A stretch of DNA of 42,289 nucleotides from Bradyrhizobium altum (GTDB lineage: Bacteria; Pseudomonadota; Alphaproteobacteria; Rhizobiales; Xanthobacteraceae): the NCBI RefSeq assembly GCF_020889705.1, contig NZ_JACMYP010000042.1, positions 1-42,289 of the forward strand. Direction: 5' to 3'. The position numbers and the translations under genes are program-made. Below the pieces are notes generated by a model. The model was not told the DNA's origin and did not search any database. It saw only the letters and a list, made by a program, of their open reading frames with translations. Shown here one piece after another: positions 26,371 to 34,725 of this stretch (within the stretch, counting starts at the first letter, position 1; each line of letters opens with the position of its first letter).

Positions 26371-26628
26371 ATGAAGCTTACAACCAAGTCCGGTGCAACG
26401 CTCGCCGCCGCCGCAGCTACGCTTTTCCTGGCCGGAGCCGTGGTGTCGACACAGTCCTACGCTGCGAGCGAAGGCAAATGCGTTGGCGCCAATGCATGCA
26501 AGGGCCAGAGCGCCTGCAAGGGCGGCAATCACGCCTGCAAGGGTCAGAATGCCTGCAAGGGCCAGGGCTTTGCCGAGATGACGAAGGCCGACTGCACCGC
26601 GGCGAAGGGCAAGTTCAAGGCCGGGTGA
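26371..26628 (+). CDS. bufA2: Bufferin precursor, BufA2 family (copy 2)
   Basis: An 85-residue secreted peptide closely related to copy 1: the signal MKLTTKSGATLAAAAATLFL and the block NACKGQSACKGG are shared. Cysteines are C37, C43, C49, C56, C62 and C75, with exactly the same spacing as copy 1 (6, 6, 7, 6, 13). It has the EGKC sequence at 34-37 where copy 1 has TGKC. The C-terminal tail after the fifth Cys differs, so the copies are diverged duplicates. An AAGGAGA site precedes the ATG. It lies 102 bp before bufB with an imperfect hairpin between. Confidence 0.85.
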   Translation: MKLTTKSGATLAAAAATLFLAGAVVSTQSYAASEGKCVGANACKGQSACKGGNHACKGQNACKGQGFAEMTKADCTAAKGKFKAG

Positions 26629-26640
26629 ACGGATCGGACC

Positions 26641-26672
26641 AAACGGGGCCCGGTGTAGGCCGGGCCTCGTTT
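26641..26672 (+). terminator. Imperfect 13-bp hairpin between bufA2 copy 2 and bufB
   Basis: AAACGGGGCCCGG (26641-26653) pairs with CCGGGCCTCGTTT (26660-26672) with one non-Watson-Crick position (G with T) and a 6-base loop, ending in TTT. It begins 13 bases after the stop. It could end most transcripts and let a fraction continue into bufBC, giving more peptide than enzyme. Confidence 0.55.
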
Positions 26673-26729
26673 CCATGATAGTTTTGAAGTTGGGCGCCGC
26701 GATCCTGGCGCCGGAAGCGCGGAGCCGCC

Positions 26730-27629
26730 ATGAACGTTGCGAGCCGATCACCGGACAAGTCGGTGCTCGCAGAGCGCCCGCTGCAATCAGCCAAGCCGCC
26801 CTTCCTCGGCTTCGGCCTCGGCCTGCGTGCCCAGCACTACGACGAGATCCTGAACGGAAATCCGCCGATCGACTGGTTCGAGGTGATCAGCGAGAACTAC
26901 ATGCTGCCGGGCGGCCAGCCGCTGCGCATCCTCGACCGGATCTGCGCGCGCTATCCCGTGGTGATGCACGGCGTCTCGCTGTCGATCGCCTCCACCGCGC
27001 CGCCGAACTTCGACTATCTGCAGGGCCTGAAGGACCTCGCGGCGCGCGTGCAGCCGAAATGGGTGTCCGACCATCTGTGCTGGACCGGCGTACACGGCAA
27101 GAACCTGCACGATCTGCTGCCGATCCCTTATACGCAGGAGGCGCTCGATCACGTCGTGAGCCGGGTGCAACTGGTGCAGGATTTCCTCGGCCGCGCCATC
27201 GTGCTCGAGAATGTCTCGACCTATGTGCAGTTCAACAATTCCGAGATGACGGAGTGGGAATTCCTCTCCGAGCTGTCGCGCCGCTCCGGCTGCTGGCTGC
27301 TGTTCGACATCAACAATGTCTATGTCAGCGCCTTCAACCACGGCTACGATCCGATGGCCTTCCTCAACGGCATTCCAGCCGATCGCGTGGCGCAATTCCA
27401 CATGGCGGGCCACAGCCATATGGGCACCCACATCATCGATACGCACGACCATCCGGTGTGCGAGGATGTCTGGGATCTCTATGTTGCGGCGCTGAAGCGG
27501 TTCGGACGGGTCTCGACCATGATCGAGCGCGACGACAACATCCCGCCGCTCGACGAATTGCTGCACGAGGTCGGGCGCACCCGCGCGATCGCCGGGCAGG
27601 TGCTGCCGATGGGCGCGCCGGCGACATGA
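26730..27629 (+). CDS. bufB: BufB, MNIO (DUF692) RiPP-modifying oxidase
   Basis: A 299-residue TIM-barrel multinuclear non-heme iron oxidase. Conserved blocks are GFGLGLRAQHYDEIL (27-41), DWFEVISENYM (48-58), VVMHGVSLSIAS (77-88, H80), WVSDHLCWTG (111-120), IVLENVSTYVQF (157-168, E160), LFDINNVYVSA (191-201, D193), QFHMAGHSH (222-230), THDHPV (238-243) and IERDDNIP (265-272). These His, Asp and Glu residues match the iron ligands of the family. It should oxidise cysteines of the two BufA2 peptides in the cytoplasm before export. Its stop overlaps the bufC start (ATGA). Confidence 0.92.
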   Translation: MNVASRSPDKSVLAERPLQSAKPPFLGFGLGLRAQHYDEILNGNPPIDWFEVISENYMLPGGQPLRILDRICARYPVVMHGVSLSIASTAPPNFDYLQGLKDLAARVQPKWVSDHLCWTGVHGKNLHDLLPIPYTQEALDHVVSRVQLVQDFLGRAIVLENVSTYVQFNNSEMTEWEFLSELSRRSGCWLLFDINNVYVSAFNHGYDPMAFLNGIPADRVAQFHMAGHSHMGTHIIDTHDHPVCEDVWDLYVAALKRFGRVSTMIERDDNIPPLDELLHEVGRTRAIAGQVLPMGAPAT

Positions 27630-28411
27630 GCGACTTTGCGCGCCAGCAGGGCGACTTCCAGCACGCCATCCTCAGCGGCGGCGACGGCATCCTGACCGAA
27701 ATCCTCGACAGCCCCAGGGAGACGCGCGCGACGCTGTTCGGCGTCTATCGCCATGCCTACGGCTCGCGGCTGGTCGAGGCGATGCGTAACGACCACGAGC
27801 TGCTGCATCGCTATCTCGGCGACGAGATGTTCGACGAGATGGGCCATGCCTACGTCAAGGCACGGCCGTCCGAGCACCCGAACCTGCGCTGGTTCTCGCA
27901 GGGATTGCCGGACTTTCTGAAGGCCACCGCCCCCTACAGCAACCATCCGGTGCTCGCCGACCTCGCCGCGCTGGAGAAGGCGTTGAACGACGCCTTCGAC
28001 GCCGGTGAAGGCGCCGTGCTCGGCCTGGAGGCGATGGCCGGTTTCGCGCCCGAGCAATGGAACGACCTGGTGTTCCAGCCGCATCCGAGCGCTGCGAGGG
28101 TCGACCTGTCGACCAATGCGGCTGCGATCTGGATGGCACTGAAGAACGACGAGACGCCGCCCGAGGCGGCGACGCTCGCCGAACCCGCGCGTCTCCTGAT
28201 CTGGCGTCAGGACACAACGCCGATGTTCCGCGAGCTGCCGACGGAGGAAGCAATGATGTGGGACGAAGCCTCCGATGGCGTTCCGTTCGGCGTGCTCTGC
28301 GAGATGCTCGCGACCTATGACGATCCCGACAATGCCGCGGCGCGCGGCGCCGGCTATCTGCATGGCTGGATCACGGCCGGACTCCTGATGGCGGCTGCCA
28401 TCCGCAAATAG
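27626..28411 (+). CDS. bufC: BufC, DUF2063 partner of the MNIO enzyme
   Basis: A 261-residue protein. The N-terminal half is the DUF2063 domain: FQHAILSG, FGVYRHAYGSRLVEAMRNDH and YVKARPSEHPNLRWFSQGLP are its usual signatures. The C-terminal half has FQPHPSAARVDLSTNAAAIW, seen in many BufC/HvfC proteins. In related systems it binds the precursor leader and presents it to the MNIO oxidase. The ATG (27626) overlaps the bufB stop. The open frame extends upstream to 26675, but that part is the bufB gene in another frame. Confidence 0.9.
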   Translation: MSDFARQQGDFQHAILSGGDGILTEILDSPRETRATLFGVYRHAYGSRLVEAMRNDHELLHRYLGDEMFDEMGHAYVKARPSEHPNLRWFSQGLPDFLKATAPYSNHPVLADLAALEKALNDAFDAGEGAVLGLEAMAGFAPEQWNDLVFQPHPSAARVDLSTNAAAIWMALKNDETPPEAATLAEPARLLIWRQDTTPMFRELPTEEAMMWDEASDGVPFGVLCEMLATYDDPDNAAARGAGYLHGWITAGLLMAAAIRK

Positions 28412-28423
28412 AGGGCCCGCGGC

Positions 28424-29200
28424 ATGGGCGCCGACATCGTCAGCCATTTCATCGAACGCCTCACCTGGGACGAGGTCGCGCGGCGAATTGCGGCTGGGCG
28501 GCCAGCGATCCTGCCGATCGGCGCCGCCGCCAAGCAGCATGGTTTCCATTTGCCGCTCAACACCGACCGCCTGCAGGCCGAATGGTTTGCAGCGCATCTC
28601 GCCGAACGCTTCGATGCGCTGATCTGGCCGACCGTCACCTACGGTCACTACCCCGCTTTCGTCGCATATGCGGGCAGCGCCAGCCTGTCGGCAGCAACGT
28701 TCGAAGCCATGGTGCATGAGATCGCCGTCGGCATCCTCGACGGCGGCGTCAACAGATTGTTCGTGCTCAACACGGGGATCAGCACGCTCGCTCCGGTCGA
28801 ACGCGCGCTGGCGCCCTTCGAGCCGGCCCGGGTGAGGCATCTGCGGCTCTACCAGGGCCCGCGCTTCCGCCGCACGGCCGAGCAGATCTCCGAGCAACGC
28901 CATGGCAGCCATGCCGACGAACTGGAGACATCCCTGATGCTGGCGCTGGCTCCGGACGTGGTCGATCCGGAACGCGCCGAAGCCAGCCCCGCCCTGCGGC
29001 ACGAGGCGCCTGGCCGCCTGACGCCGTCGGACAGCACTTCGCCGAACTACAGCCGCTCCGGCAGTTACGGCGATCCGACGCTCGCAACATCAGCCAAGGG
29101 CGAGGCACTGCTCGCGGCAATTCTCGACGATCTCGGCGATCAGGTGGCTGCGGCCCTTGGCGAGAACGCCATGCCACGGCGGCGCGGCACGCCGCGATGA
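28424..29200 (+). CDS. Creatininase-family protein with damaged metal site
   Basis: A 258-residue protein, usual length for the creatininase/MftE family. The N-terminal motif reads PIGAAAKQHGFHLPLNTD (31-48): H39 and D48 are kept, but the metal-binding Glu before QHG is K37. The second motif, normally NGH(G/Y)xN, reads LNTGIST (115-121), so its His is lost. HGSHADELETSLML (160-173) is kept. A normal two-metal hydrolase centre is therefore unlikely. It starts 12 bases after bufC and overlaps the next gene by 4. MftE, a relative, trims a RiPP precursor in mycofactocin synthesis, so a role in bufferin maturation or a scaffold role is an attractive inference only. Confidence 0.82.
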   Translation: MGADIVSHFIERLTWDEVARRIAAGRPAILPIGAAAKQHGFHLPLNTDRLQAEWFAAHLAERFDALIWPTVTYGHYPAFVAYAGSASLSAATFEAMVHEIAVGILDGGVNRLFVLNTGISTLAPVERALAPFEPARVRHLRLYQGPRFRRTAEQISEQRHGSHADELETSLMLALAPDVVDPERAEASPALRHEAPGRLTPSDSTSPNYSRSGSYGDPTLATSAKGEALLAAILDDLGDQVAAALGENAMPRRRGTPR

Positions 29201-30186
29201 AGAGCATCCCGACATATCGCGTGATCGCTGGCGCGATGCTGGTCGCGGCGATCCTCATCGGCATCGCATCGTGTCACGTCAAGGCGCAGTCCGAGTTCAT
29301 GCGCGGCGAGGGCATGCCTTACGACGCCTTCGACCGGCTGCCCAAGACCGATCTCGACGTCGCCGGCGCCACCATCCATGTCGGGTTCGCACCCGGCGAG
29401 ATGGCGCTGCCGAAGGAAGAAATATTCGACTGGATCAAGGCGTCCGCCCGCGCGGTCTCGATCTATTACGGCCGGTTTCCCGTCAGCTCGTTGCGGCTCT
29501 TGATCGTGCCGGTCGACGGTTCGCGCGTTCGCGGCGGCACCACATGGGGTTATCGCGGCGCCGCGATCCGGCTGCCGATCGGCCGCGGCGCGGGCGTGGA
29601 CGATCTCAAGCGCGACTGGGTGATCGTGCACGAGATGGTGCACACCGCCCTGCCCGATCTCGACGACCGCTATGCCTGGCTGTCGGAGGGGCTCGCGGTC
29701 TATGTCGAGCCTATCGCGCGGGTGCAGGCCGGCGATCTCACCGCGCGGGAGATCTGGCTGGCGATGCTGCGCGACATGCCCAAGGGCCTGCCGCAGCCCG
29801 GCGACGAGGGCCTCGACAAGACCGACACCTGGGGCCGGAAATACTGGGGCGGCGCGATGTTCTGCCTGTTCGCCGATGTCGAGATCCGCAAGCGCACCGG
29901 CAACAAATTCGGCCTGCAGGATGCCATGCGCGGCGTGCTCGCCGCCGGCGGCAATCACGAAAAGGACTGGCCGATCGCGCGCGTGCTCTCGACCGCCGAC
30001 AAGGCGGTCGGCGTCGACGTGCTGACGCGGCTGCACAGCGAATGGGGATCGAAGCCCGTGACGCCCGATCTCGCCGCGCTGTGGCGCGATCTCGGCGTCA
30101 GGCTGCAGGGCGACAGCGTCGAATTCGACGACCGCGCACCGCTGGCCGATATCCGCAAGGCGATCACCGAAGCACGCGCTGGCTAG
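29197..30186 (+). CDS. Putative lipoprotein gluzincin zinc peptidase
   Basis: A 329-residue exported protein. The N-terminus has a membrane segment ending in the lipobox IASC, with C26 the probable lipidated residue. The zinc motif is HEMVH (H145, E146, H149), with E164 in WLSEGLAVYVEP as third ligand; 14 residues between H149 and E164 fit the M1-like gluzincin clan. FGLQDAMRGVLAAGG and TADKAVGVDVLTRLHSEWGS resemble the helical C-terminal part of these peptidases. It overlaps the creatininase-like gene by ATGA and so is translated with the bufBC unit. It may process periplasmic peptides such as the bufferins, or be a general peptidase. Family-level call only. Confidence 0.8.
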   Translation: MKSIPTYRVIAGAMLVAAILIGIASCHVKAQSEFMRGEGMPYDAFDRLPKTDLDVAGATIHVGFAPGEMALPKEEIFDWIKASARAVSIYYGRFPVSSLRLLIVPVDGSRVRGGTTWGYRGAAIRLPIGRGAGVDDLKRDWVIVHEMVHTALPDLDDRYAWLSEGLAVYVEPIARVQAGDLTAREIWLAMLRDMPKGLPQPGDEGLDKTDTWGRKYWGGAMFCLFADVEIRKRTGNKFGLQDAMRGVLAAGGNHEKDWPIARVLSTADKAVGVDVLTRLHSEWGSKPVTPDLAALWRDLGVRLQGDSVEFDDRAPLADIRKAITEARAG

Positions 30187-30283
30187 CGAACCGCTTCGCG
30201 GCTGCACACGGCCCAACTGCGCTGGATTTTGCCGGCGCGATGTCGGACTATCGGCGAATCGCCGCAATCCTCACGGGAGACCG

Positions 30284-31972
30284 ATGGCCGACGTTCATCA
30301 GACACGCGCCAACTGGCCGATCTTCCGTTCACTCAGCGCGTTCCGGCCGGGCGACTTGCCGGGCGATCTGATTGCCGGGCTGACGCTCGCCGCGATCGCG
30401 ATCCCCGAGCAGATGGCGACCGCCCGGCTCGGCGGCTTCTCACCGCAGATCGGCTTCTTCGCCTTCATGGCGGGCTCGCTCGGCTTTGCGATGTTCGGCG
30501 CCAATCGCTTCCTGTCCTGCGGCGCCGATTCCACGATCACGCCGATCTTCGCGGCCGGCCTGGCGCTGATGGCGACCGCTGGCTCGCCCGACTATCAGCA
30601 GCTGGCGATGGCACTGGCGCTGATGGTCGGTGCGATCATGATCGCCGGCGGCCTGTTCAAGCTCGGCTGGATCGCCAATCTGCTGTCGACGCCGGTGACG
30701 GTCGGCTTCCTCGCCGGCATTTCCGTCCACATCCTGGTCTCGCAATTGCCGGGAGTGCTCGGCCTGACCACGCCGGACGGTCCGACGCTCTACAAGCTCG
30801 GGGTCCTCACCGAGAAGATCGGCCAGACCAATGCCTACACGCTGGCGATCGGCCTCGGCGTGCTGGCGCTCGTTGCCGGATCGGAGAAGATCAGCGCGCG
30901 GATTCCGGGCGCGCTGATCGGCCTTGTGGTGGCCACCATCGCTGTGATCGCCGGCCATCTCGAAAGCAAGGGCGTCAAGGTGGTCGGCACCGTGCCCGGG
31001 TCGTTGCCCACGCCATCGCTTCCGGACATCGCGCCGGAGCGATGGATCAAATTGTTGTCGCTCGCGATCCTGATTGCCATCGTCGTCATGGTGCAGACCG
31101 CGGCGACGACGCGCTCATTTCTGTCCGATCCGGACAAGCCGGCCGACGTCGATCGCGACTTCCTCGGCGCCGGCGCCGGCAGCCTGCTCGCCGGCTTGTT
31201 CGGCGCCTTCCCCGTCAACGCCAGCCCGCCGCGCACCGGCATCGTCTCGGAGACCGGCGGCCGCACGCAGCTCGCCGGGATGTTTGCCGCCGCCATCGTG
31301 CTCGCGCTGCTGGCGTTCGGTGCGACGCTGCTGCAGCACGTGCCTGATGCGGCGCTCGGCGGGGTCCTGCTGTTCGTGGCGCTGCGCATCATTCGCGTGA
31401 AGCAGATCGTCGCGATCTACCGCCAGTCGTTCTACGAATTCCTGCTGGTGGTGGCGACGGCAGCCGCGATCATCGTGCTGCCGATCGAGCAAGGCGTCGC
31501 GGTCGGCATCGCGCTGTCGCTGCTGCACGGCATCTGGACCACGACGCGCGGCCAGCTGGTGGAATTCGTCCACGTGCCCGGCACCACGATCTGGTGGCCG
31601 ACCGGCCCGCACGTCACCGGCGAGCGCAAGCCCGGCATCGCCGTGCTCGGCCTGCAGGCGCCGTTGTCGTTCCTCAACGCGGAAGGTTTTCACAGCGGCG
31701 TGCTCAAGACCATCGGCCACGCGACACCCAAGCCGAAACTGCTGGTGATCGAGGCCAGCGGCATGATCGAGATCGATTTCACGGCGGCGCAGGCGCTGCG
31801 CGAGCTGTTTCGCGAATGCCGCGATGACGGCGTGGCAGTCGCCGTGGCGCGGCTCGAGTCCTCCCGCGCACAGGAAGCGTTCGAGCGCTTCGATCTCTAC
31901 GGTGTCCTGCAGCGGGACCACGTCTTCCACAGCGTCGATGAAGCGGTGCGCACGCTCGGCGGACCGACGTAG
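30284..31972 (+). CDS. SulP family anion transporter with STAS domain
   Basis: A 562-residue transporter. Residues 20-420 form the SulP membrane domain with GDLIAGLTLAAIAIPEQMAT, GGFSPQIGFFAFMAGSLGFA, FLSCGADSTITPIFAAGLAL and GLFGAFPVNASPPRTGI. Residues about 440-555 are the cytoplasmic STAS domain (ERKPGIAVLGLQAPLSFLNA, IEASGMIEIDFTAAQALREL). Family members import sulfate, bicarbonate or dicarboxylates; no residue here settles which. The ATG at 30284 follows a GGGAGA site. It is not tightly linked to the buf unit (97-bp gap) and ends before palindromic repeats shared with convergent genes. Confidence 0.93.
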   Translation: MADVHQTRANWPIFRSLSAFRPGDLPGDLIAGLTLAAIAIPEQMATARLGGFSPQIGFFAFMAGSLGFAMFGANRFLSCGADSTITPIFAAGLALMATAGSPDYQQLAMALALMVGAIMIAGGLFKLGWIANLLSTPVTVGFLAGISVHILVSQLPGVLGLTTPDGPTLYKLGVLTEKIGQTNAYTLAIGLGVLALVAGSEKISARIPGALIGLVVATIAVIAGHLESKGVKVVGTVPGSLPTPSLPDIAPERWIKLLSLAILIAIVVMVQTAATTRSFLSDPDKPADVDRDFLGAGAGSLLAGLFGAFPVNASPPRTGIVSETGGRTQLAGMFAAAIVLALLAFGATLLQHVPDAALGGVLLFVALRIIRVKQIVAIYRQSFYEFLLVVATAAAIIVLPIEQGVAVGIALSLLHGIWTTTRGQLVEFVHVPGTTIWWPTGPHVTGERKPGIAVLGLQAPLSFLNAEGFHSGVLKTIGHATPKPKLLVIEASGMIEIDFTAAQALRELFRECRDDGVAVAVARLESSRAQEAFERFDLYGVLQRDHVFHSVDEAVRTLGGPT

Positions 31973-32055
31973 ATTTGGTCCGTAGCCCCGAGTGAGCAGC
32001 ATGTCCGCCGTGGCTCGAAGAGCGAAGGCGGAAGCGATACCCGGGGGAAACCGTT

Positions 32056-32084
32056 CCCGCATATCGCTTCGCTCATGCGGGCTA
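32056..32084 (-). repeat. Dispersed repeat, copy matching 41115-41154
   Basis: Reverse complement reads TAGCCCGCATGAGCGAAGCG then ATATGCGGG. Including flanks it matches the element at 41115-41154 over about 40 bases with one difference. It is part of a longer imperfect inverted repeat (about 31982-32088) in the gap between the SulP gene and a convergent small gene. Confidence 0.8.
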
Positions 32085-32120
32085 CAGAGTCAGAACCAGA
32101 GATCGATGAGATCAGCTGCG

Positions 32121-32205
32121 TAGCCCGGATGAAGCGAAGCGCAATCCGGGATTCTCTCGCACGTTGAAGAACCGTCCCGGATTTCGCTTCGCTTCATCCG
32201 GGCTA
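32121..32205. repeat. Palindromic repeat with perfect 21-bp arms
   Basis: Arms at 32121-32141 (TAGCCCGGATGAAGCGAAGC...) and 32185-32205 are perfect reverse complements separated by 43 bases that contain a second CCGGGATT/TCCCGGAT inner match. It sits between convergent genes and could fold as a bidirectional terminator or be a mobile-repeat copy. It shares its TAGCCCG...CGAAGCG core with the neighbouring repeat. Confidence 0.8.
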
Positions 32206-32225
32206 GACTCGCCTCCAACTCAAAC

Positions 32226-32609
32226 CTATTCGCCCTCGAGCGTCGGATGCTCCTTCAGCACCTCGGCCTTGATCGAGCCCGCGTTGATGGCGCGGAACAG
32301 CGCCCGGCCCGTCTTAATGTTGTTCGCCTTCATGCAGAGGCCGACGATCTCGCGCACCGCGGCATCCCGCACCAGCTCGTCGGAGATCTTCATCGCGGTC
32401 TCCATCGCGACCTTGGCGGCACGCTCGTAGCGGTCGCGCTGGATCTGCTGCTTCTGCGAGCGCTTGTCGGGCGAAGAGACCGCCTCGGCGCAGCCGGCCG
32501 CATCGCGGCAGATCGCACGAATCCGCTGCGCAGCCTCGATGTTACCGAGCGGCTGCGCGACGGGGTCGTCCCAGATATCCTTCCGCTTGGCCTTGCTGAA
32601 CCACGACAT
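32226..32609 (-). CDS. Small hypothetical protein
   Basis: A 127-residue soluble, helix-rich, charged protein beginning MSWFSKAKRKDIWDDPVAQP. ATG 32609 is chosen; the longer open frame upstream is Arg/Gly-rich sequence inside the neighbouring oxidase gene and not credible. It has three cysteines (C34, C40, C92), the first two as CRDAAGC. The family is not recognised. It lies 32 bases downstream of the FAD-linked oxidase pseudogene on the same strand and may be cotranscribed. Confidence 0.75.
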   Translation of the reverse strand: MSWFSKAKRKDIWDDPVAQPLGNIEAAQRIRAICRDAAGCAEAVSSPDKRSQKQQIQRDRYERAAKVAMETAMKISDELVRDAAVREIVGLCMKANNIKTGRALFRAINAGSIKAEVLKEHPTLEGE

Positions 32610-32641
32610 CGCAACGTCCTGTGGCCGGAATATCCGATCGG

Positions 32642-34065
32642 TTAAGCCGCAGGAACGATCTTGCCGGGATTGAAAATATTCTGCGGATCGAGCGCCTGCT
32701 TCAGCGCCCGCATCGCGTCGAGCGCCTCCGGGCCGAGCTCGGCCTTCAGATATTTCTGCTTGCCCTGGCCGATGCCGTGCTCGCCGGTGCAGGTGCCGTC
32801 CATGGCCTGCGCGCGTTCGACCAGCCGATGCATGAACTCCTCGCCGCGCGCCATCTCGTCCTTGTTGTTGACGTCGCAGACCAGCGAGCAGTGGAAATTG
32901 CCGTCGCCGACATGGCCGACGATCGGCGACAGCAGATTGAGCCGCTTCAGATCGTCCTCGGTCTCGGTGACGCAGTCGGCAAGCCGCGAGATCGGCACGC
33001 AGACGTCGGTTGCGACCACGCCGATGCTGTCGCCGGGGCGCAGCGCCTTGACCGACCAATAGGCATCGTGCCGGGCCTGCCACAGCTTGGTGCGGTCCTC
33101 CGGCTTGGTGGTCCAGGTGAAGTCACCGCCGCCGCACTCAGCGGCGATGTCGCGGAAATTCTTCGACTGCTCGGCGACCTCGACCTCGCTGCCGTGGAAT
33201 TCCAGCAGCAGCAGCGGCGTCTCCGGCAGCGACAGCTTTGAATAATTGTTGCAGGCCTTCACCTGTGCGGCATTGAGCAGCTCGATCCGGGCGACCGGGA
33301 TGCCGGTCTGGATCGCGAGGATCGTGGCCTGGCAGGCGCCGCGCACCGTCTCGAACGAACAGGCGGCGGCCGCGATCGTGTCGGGGATGCCGCGCAGGCG
33401 GATGGTCAGCTCGGAGATGATGCCGAGCGTACCCTGGCGCCGATGAACAGATGCGTCAGGTCGTAACCGGCCGACGACTTCTTGGCCCGCGTGCCGGTCG
33501 TGATGATCTCGCCGTCGCCGCGCACCACCTTCAGCGCCAGCACGTTCTCGCGCATGGTGCCGTAGCGCACCGCGTTGGTGCCGGAGGCGCGGGTCGAGGT
33601 CATGCCGCCGAGCGAGGCATCGGCGCCGGGATCGATCGGGAAGAACAGCCCCTGGTCGCGCAGATACTCGTTCAGCGCCTTGCGGGTCACACCGGGCTGG
33701 ATCACGCAGTCGAGGTCCTCGGCATGCACCTCGAGCACCTTGTTCATGTCACGCAGGTCGATGCAGACGCCGCCCGCGGGCGCGTTGACCTGGCCCTCCA
33801 GCGAGGTTCCGGTGCCGAAGGCGATGACGGGCACGCGATTGGCGGCGCAGATCCGCACCACGTCCTGGATGTCGGCGGTTTCCTGCGCCATCACCACAGC
33901 ATCGGGCGGCTGGGTCGGCAGCCATGTGGTGGTATGGGCGTGCTGCTCGCGCACCGCCTGCGACGTCACGAGCCGGTTGCCGAACCGGGCCGCCAGCGCG
34001 TCGATCGCGCGCTTCAGGGCCTGCGGCTCAGGTCGCGTCAGATTGCTCGAAATCGTTGTCGCCAC
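32642..34065 (-). pseudogene. Frameshifted FAD-linked D-lactate/glycolate oxidase (GlcD/DLD family)
   Basis: The N-terminal part (34065 to about 33437) has the FAD-binding signatures VIAFGTGTSLEGQVNAPAGG and PIDPGADASLGGMTSTRASG. The C-terminal part (about 33435 to 32642) has SIGVVATDVCVPISRL, HVGDGNFHCSLV, GTCTGEHGIGQGKQKYL and FNPGKIVP. The reading frame breaks at about 33435: the expected HLFIGAEGTLGIISELTIRL requires GCC-GAG-GGT, but the sequence reads GCC-AGG-GTA, one G short. The GTG start at 34065 follows GGGAGGA. Restoring one base would give a full-length enzyme of about 474 residues oxidising a 2-hydroxyacid to a 2-oxoacid. A sequencing error or a recent mutation are both possible. 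Confidence 0.85.
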
Positions 34066-34195
34066 GTCGAATTTCCTCCCGGCTTTAGCCGACCGTGGCA
34101 AAGCTTGTATAATGGGTCAAGAGAGCCTGACTTGAAAAAGTGGACGCCGGCGTCACAGAAAAGCTCATGCTCGAACGCCAACGAACCGGGGATGG

Positions 34196-34714
34196 ATGAT
34201 GACTTCAGTGACTGCCGAGAGCGAGATGCCACTACCGGCCGCCCCGTTCAAATCTTCCGTGATGCAGATCGAGCCGCAATGGATCGACTATAACGGCCAC
34301 CTCAACATGGCCTACTACAATGTGATGTTCGACCGCGCCATCGACGAGATGTGGCTGCAACTCGGCATCGGGCCGGCCTACATGAAGCAGCGGCAGTGCT
34401 CGACCTTCACCGCCGAGTGCCACGTCCGCTACTTGCGGGAAATCCATCTCGGCGATCCCGTGCAGGTCCAGGTCACCCTGCTCGGCGCCGACGAGAAGCG
34501 GCTGCACACGTTCGAGGAGCTGCGCCACGCTACCGAGGGCTGGCTTTCCGCGACCTCGGAGAACCTCACGCTCCACATCGACATGGAGGCGCGCAAGGTG
34601 GCGCCGTTTCCACCTGACATCCGCACCCGCATTCAGAAGATCGTGGATAGCTATGCGGGTGTGTCGCGTCCCGAGGGCATCGGCCGCAACGTGGTGATGC
34701 CCTCGAAGAAATAA
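34196..34714 (+). CDS. 4HBT-fold thioesterase family protein
   Basis: A 172-residue hotdog-fold protein. The signature is EPQWIDYNGHLNMAYYNVMF (26-45), with D31 and N33-x-H35 in the acyl-CoA thioesterase pattern, then AECHVRYLREIHLGDPVQV and SENLTLHIDMEARKVAPFP. Relatives hydrolyse acyl-CoAs and some are fused to or beside carnitine dehydrogenase. Substrate unknown. The start could be ATG 34196 or 34199, after ACCGGGG. It is divergent from the FAD-linked oxidase gene. Confidence 0.88.
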   Translation: MMTSVTAESEMPLPAAPFKSSVMQIEPQWIDYNGHLNMAYYNVMFDRAIDEMWLQLGIGPAYMKQRQCSTFTAECHVRYLREIHLGDPVQVQVTLLGADEKRLHTFEELRHATEGWLSATSENLTLHIDMEARKVAPFPPDIRTRIQKIVDSYAGVSRPEGIGRNVVMPSKK

Positions 34715-34725
34715 CGAGCCCTTCG

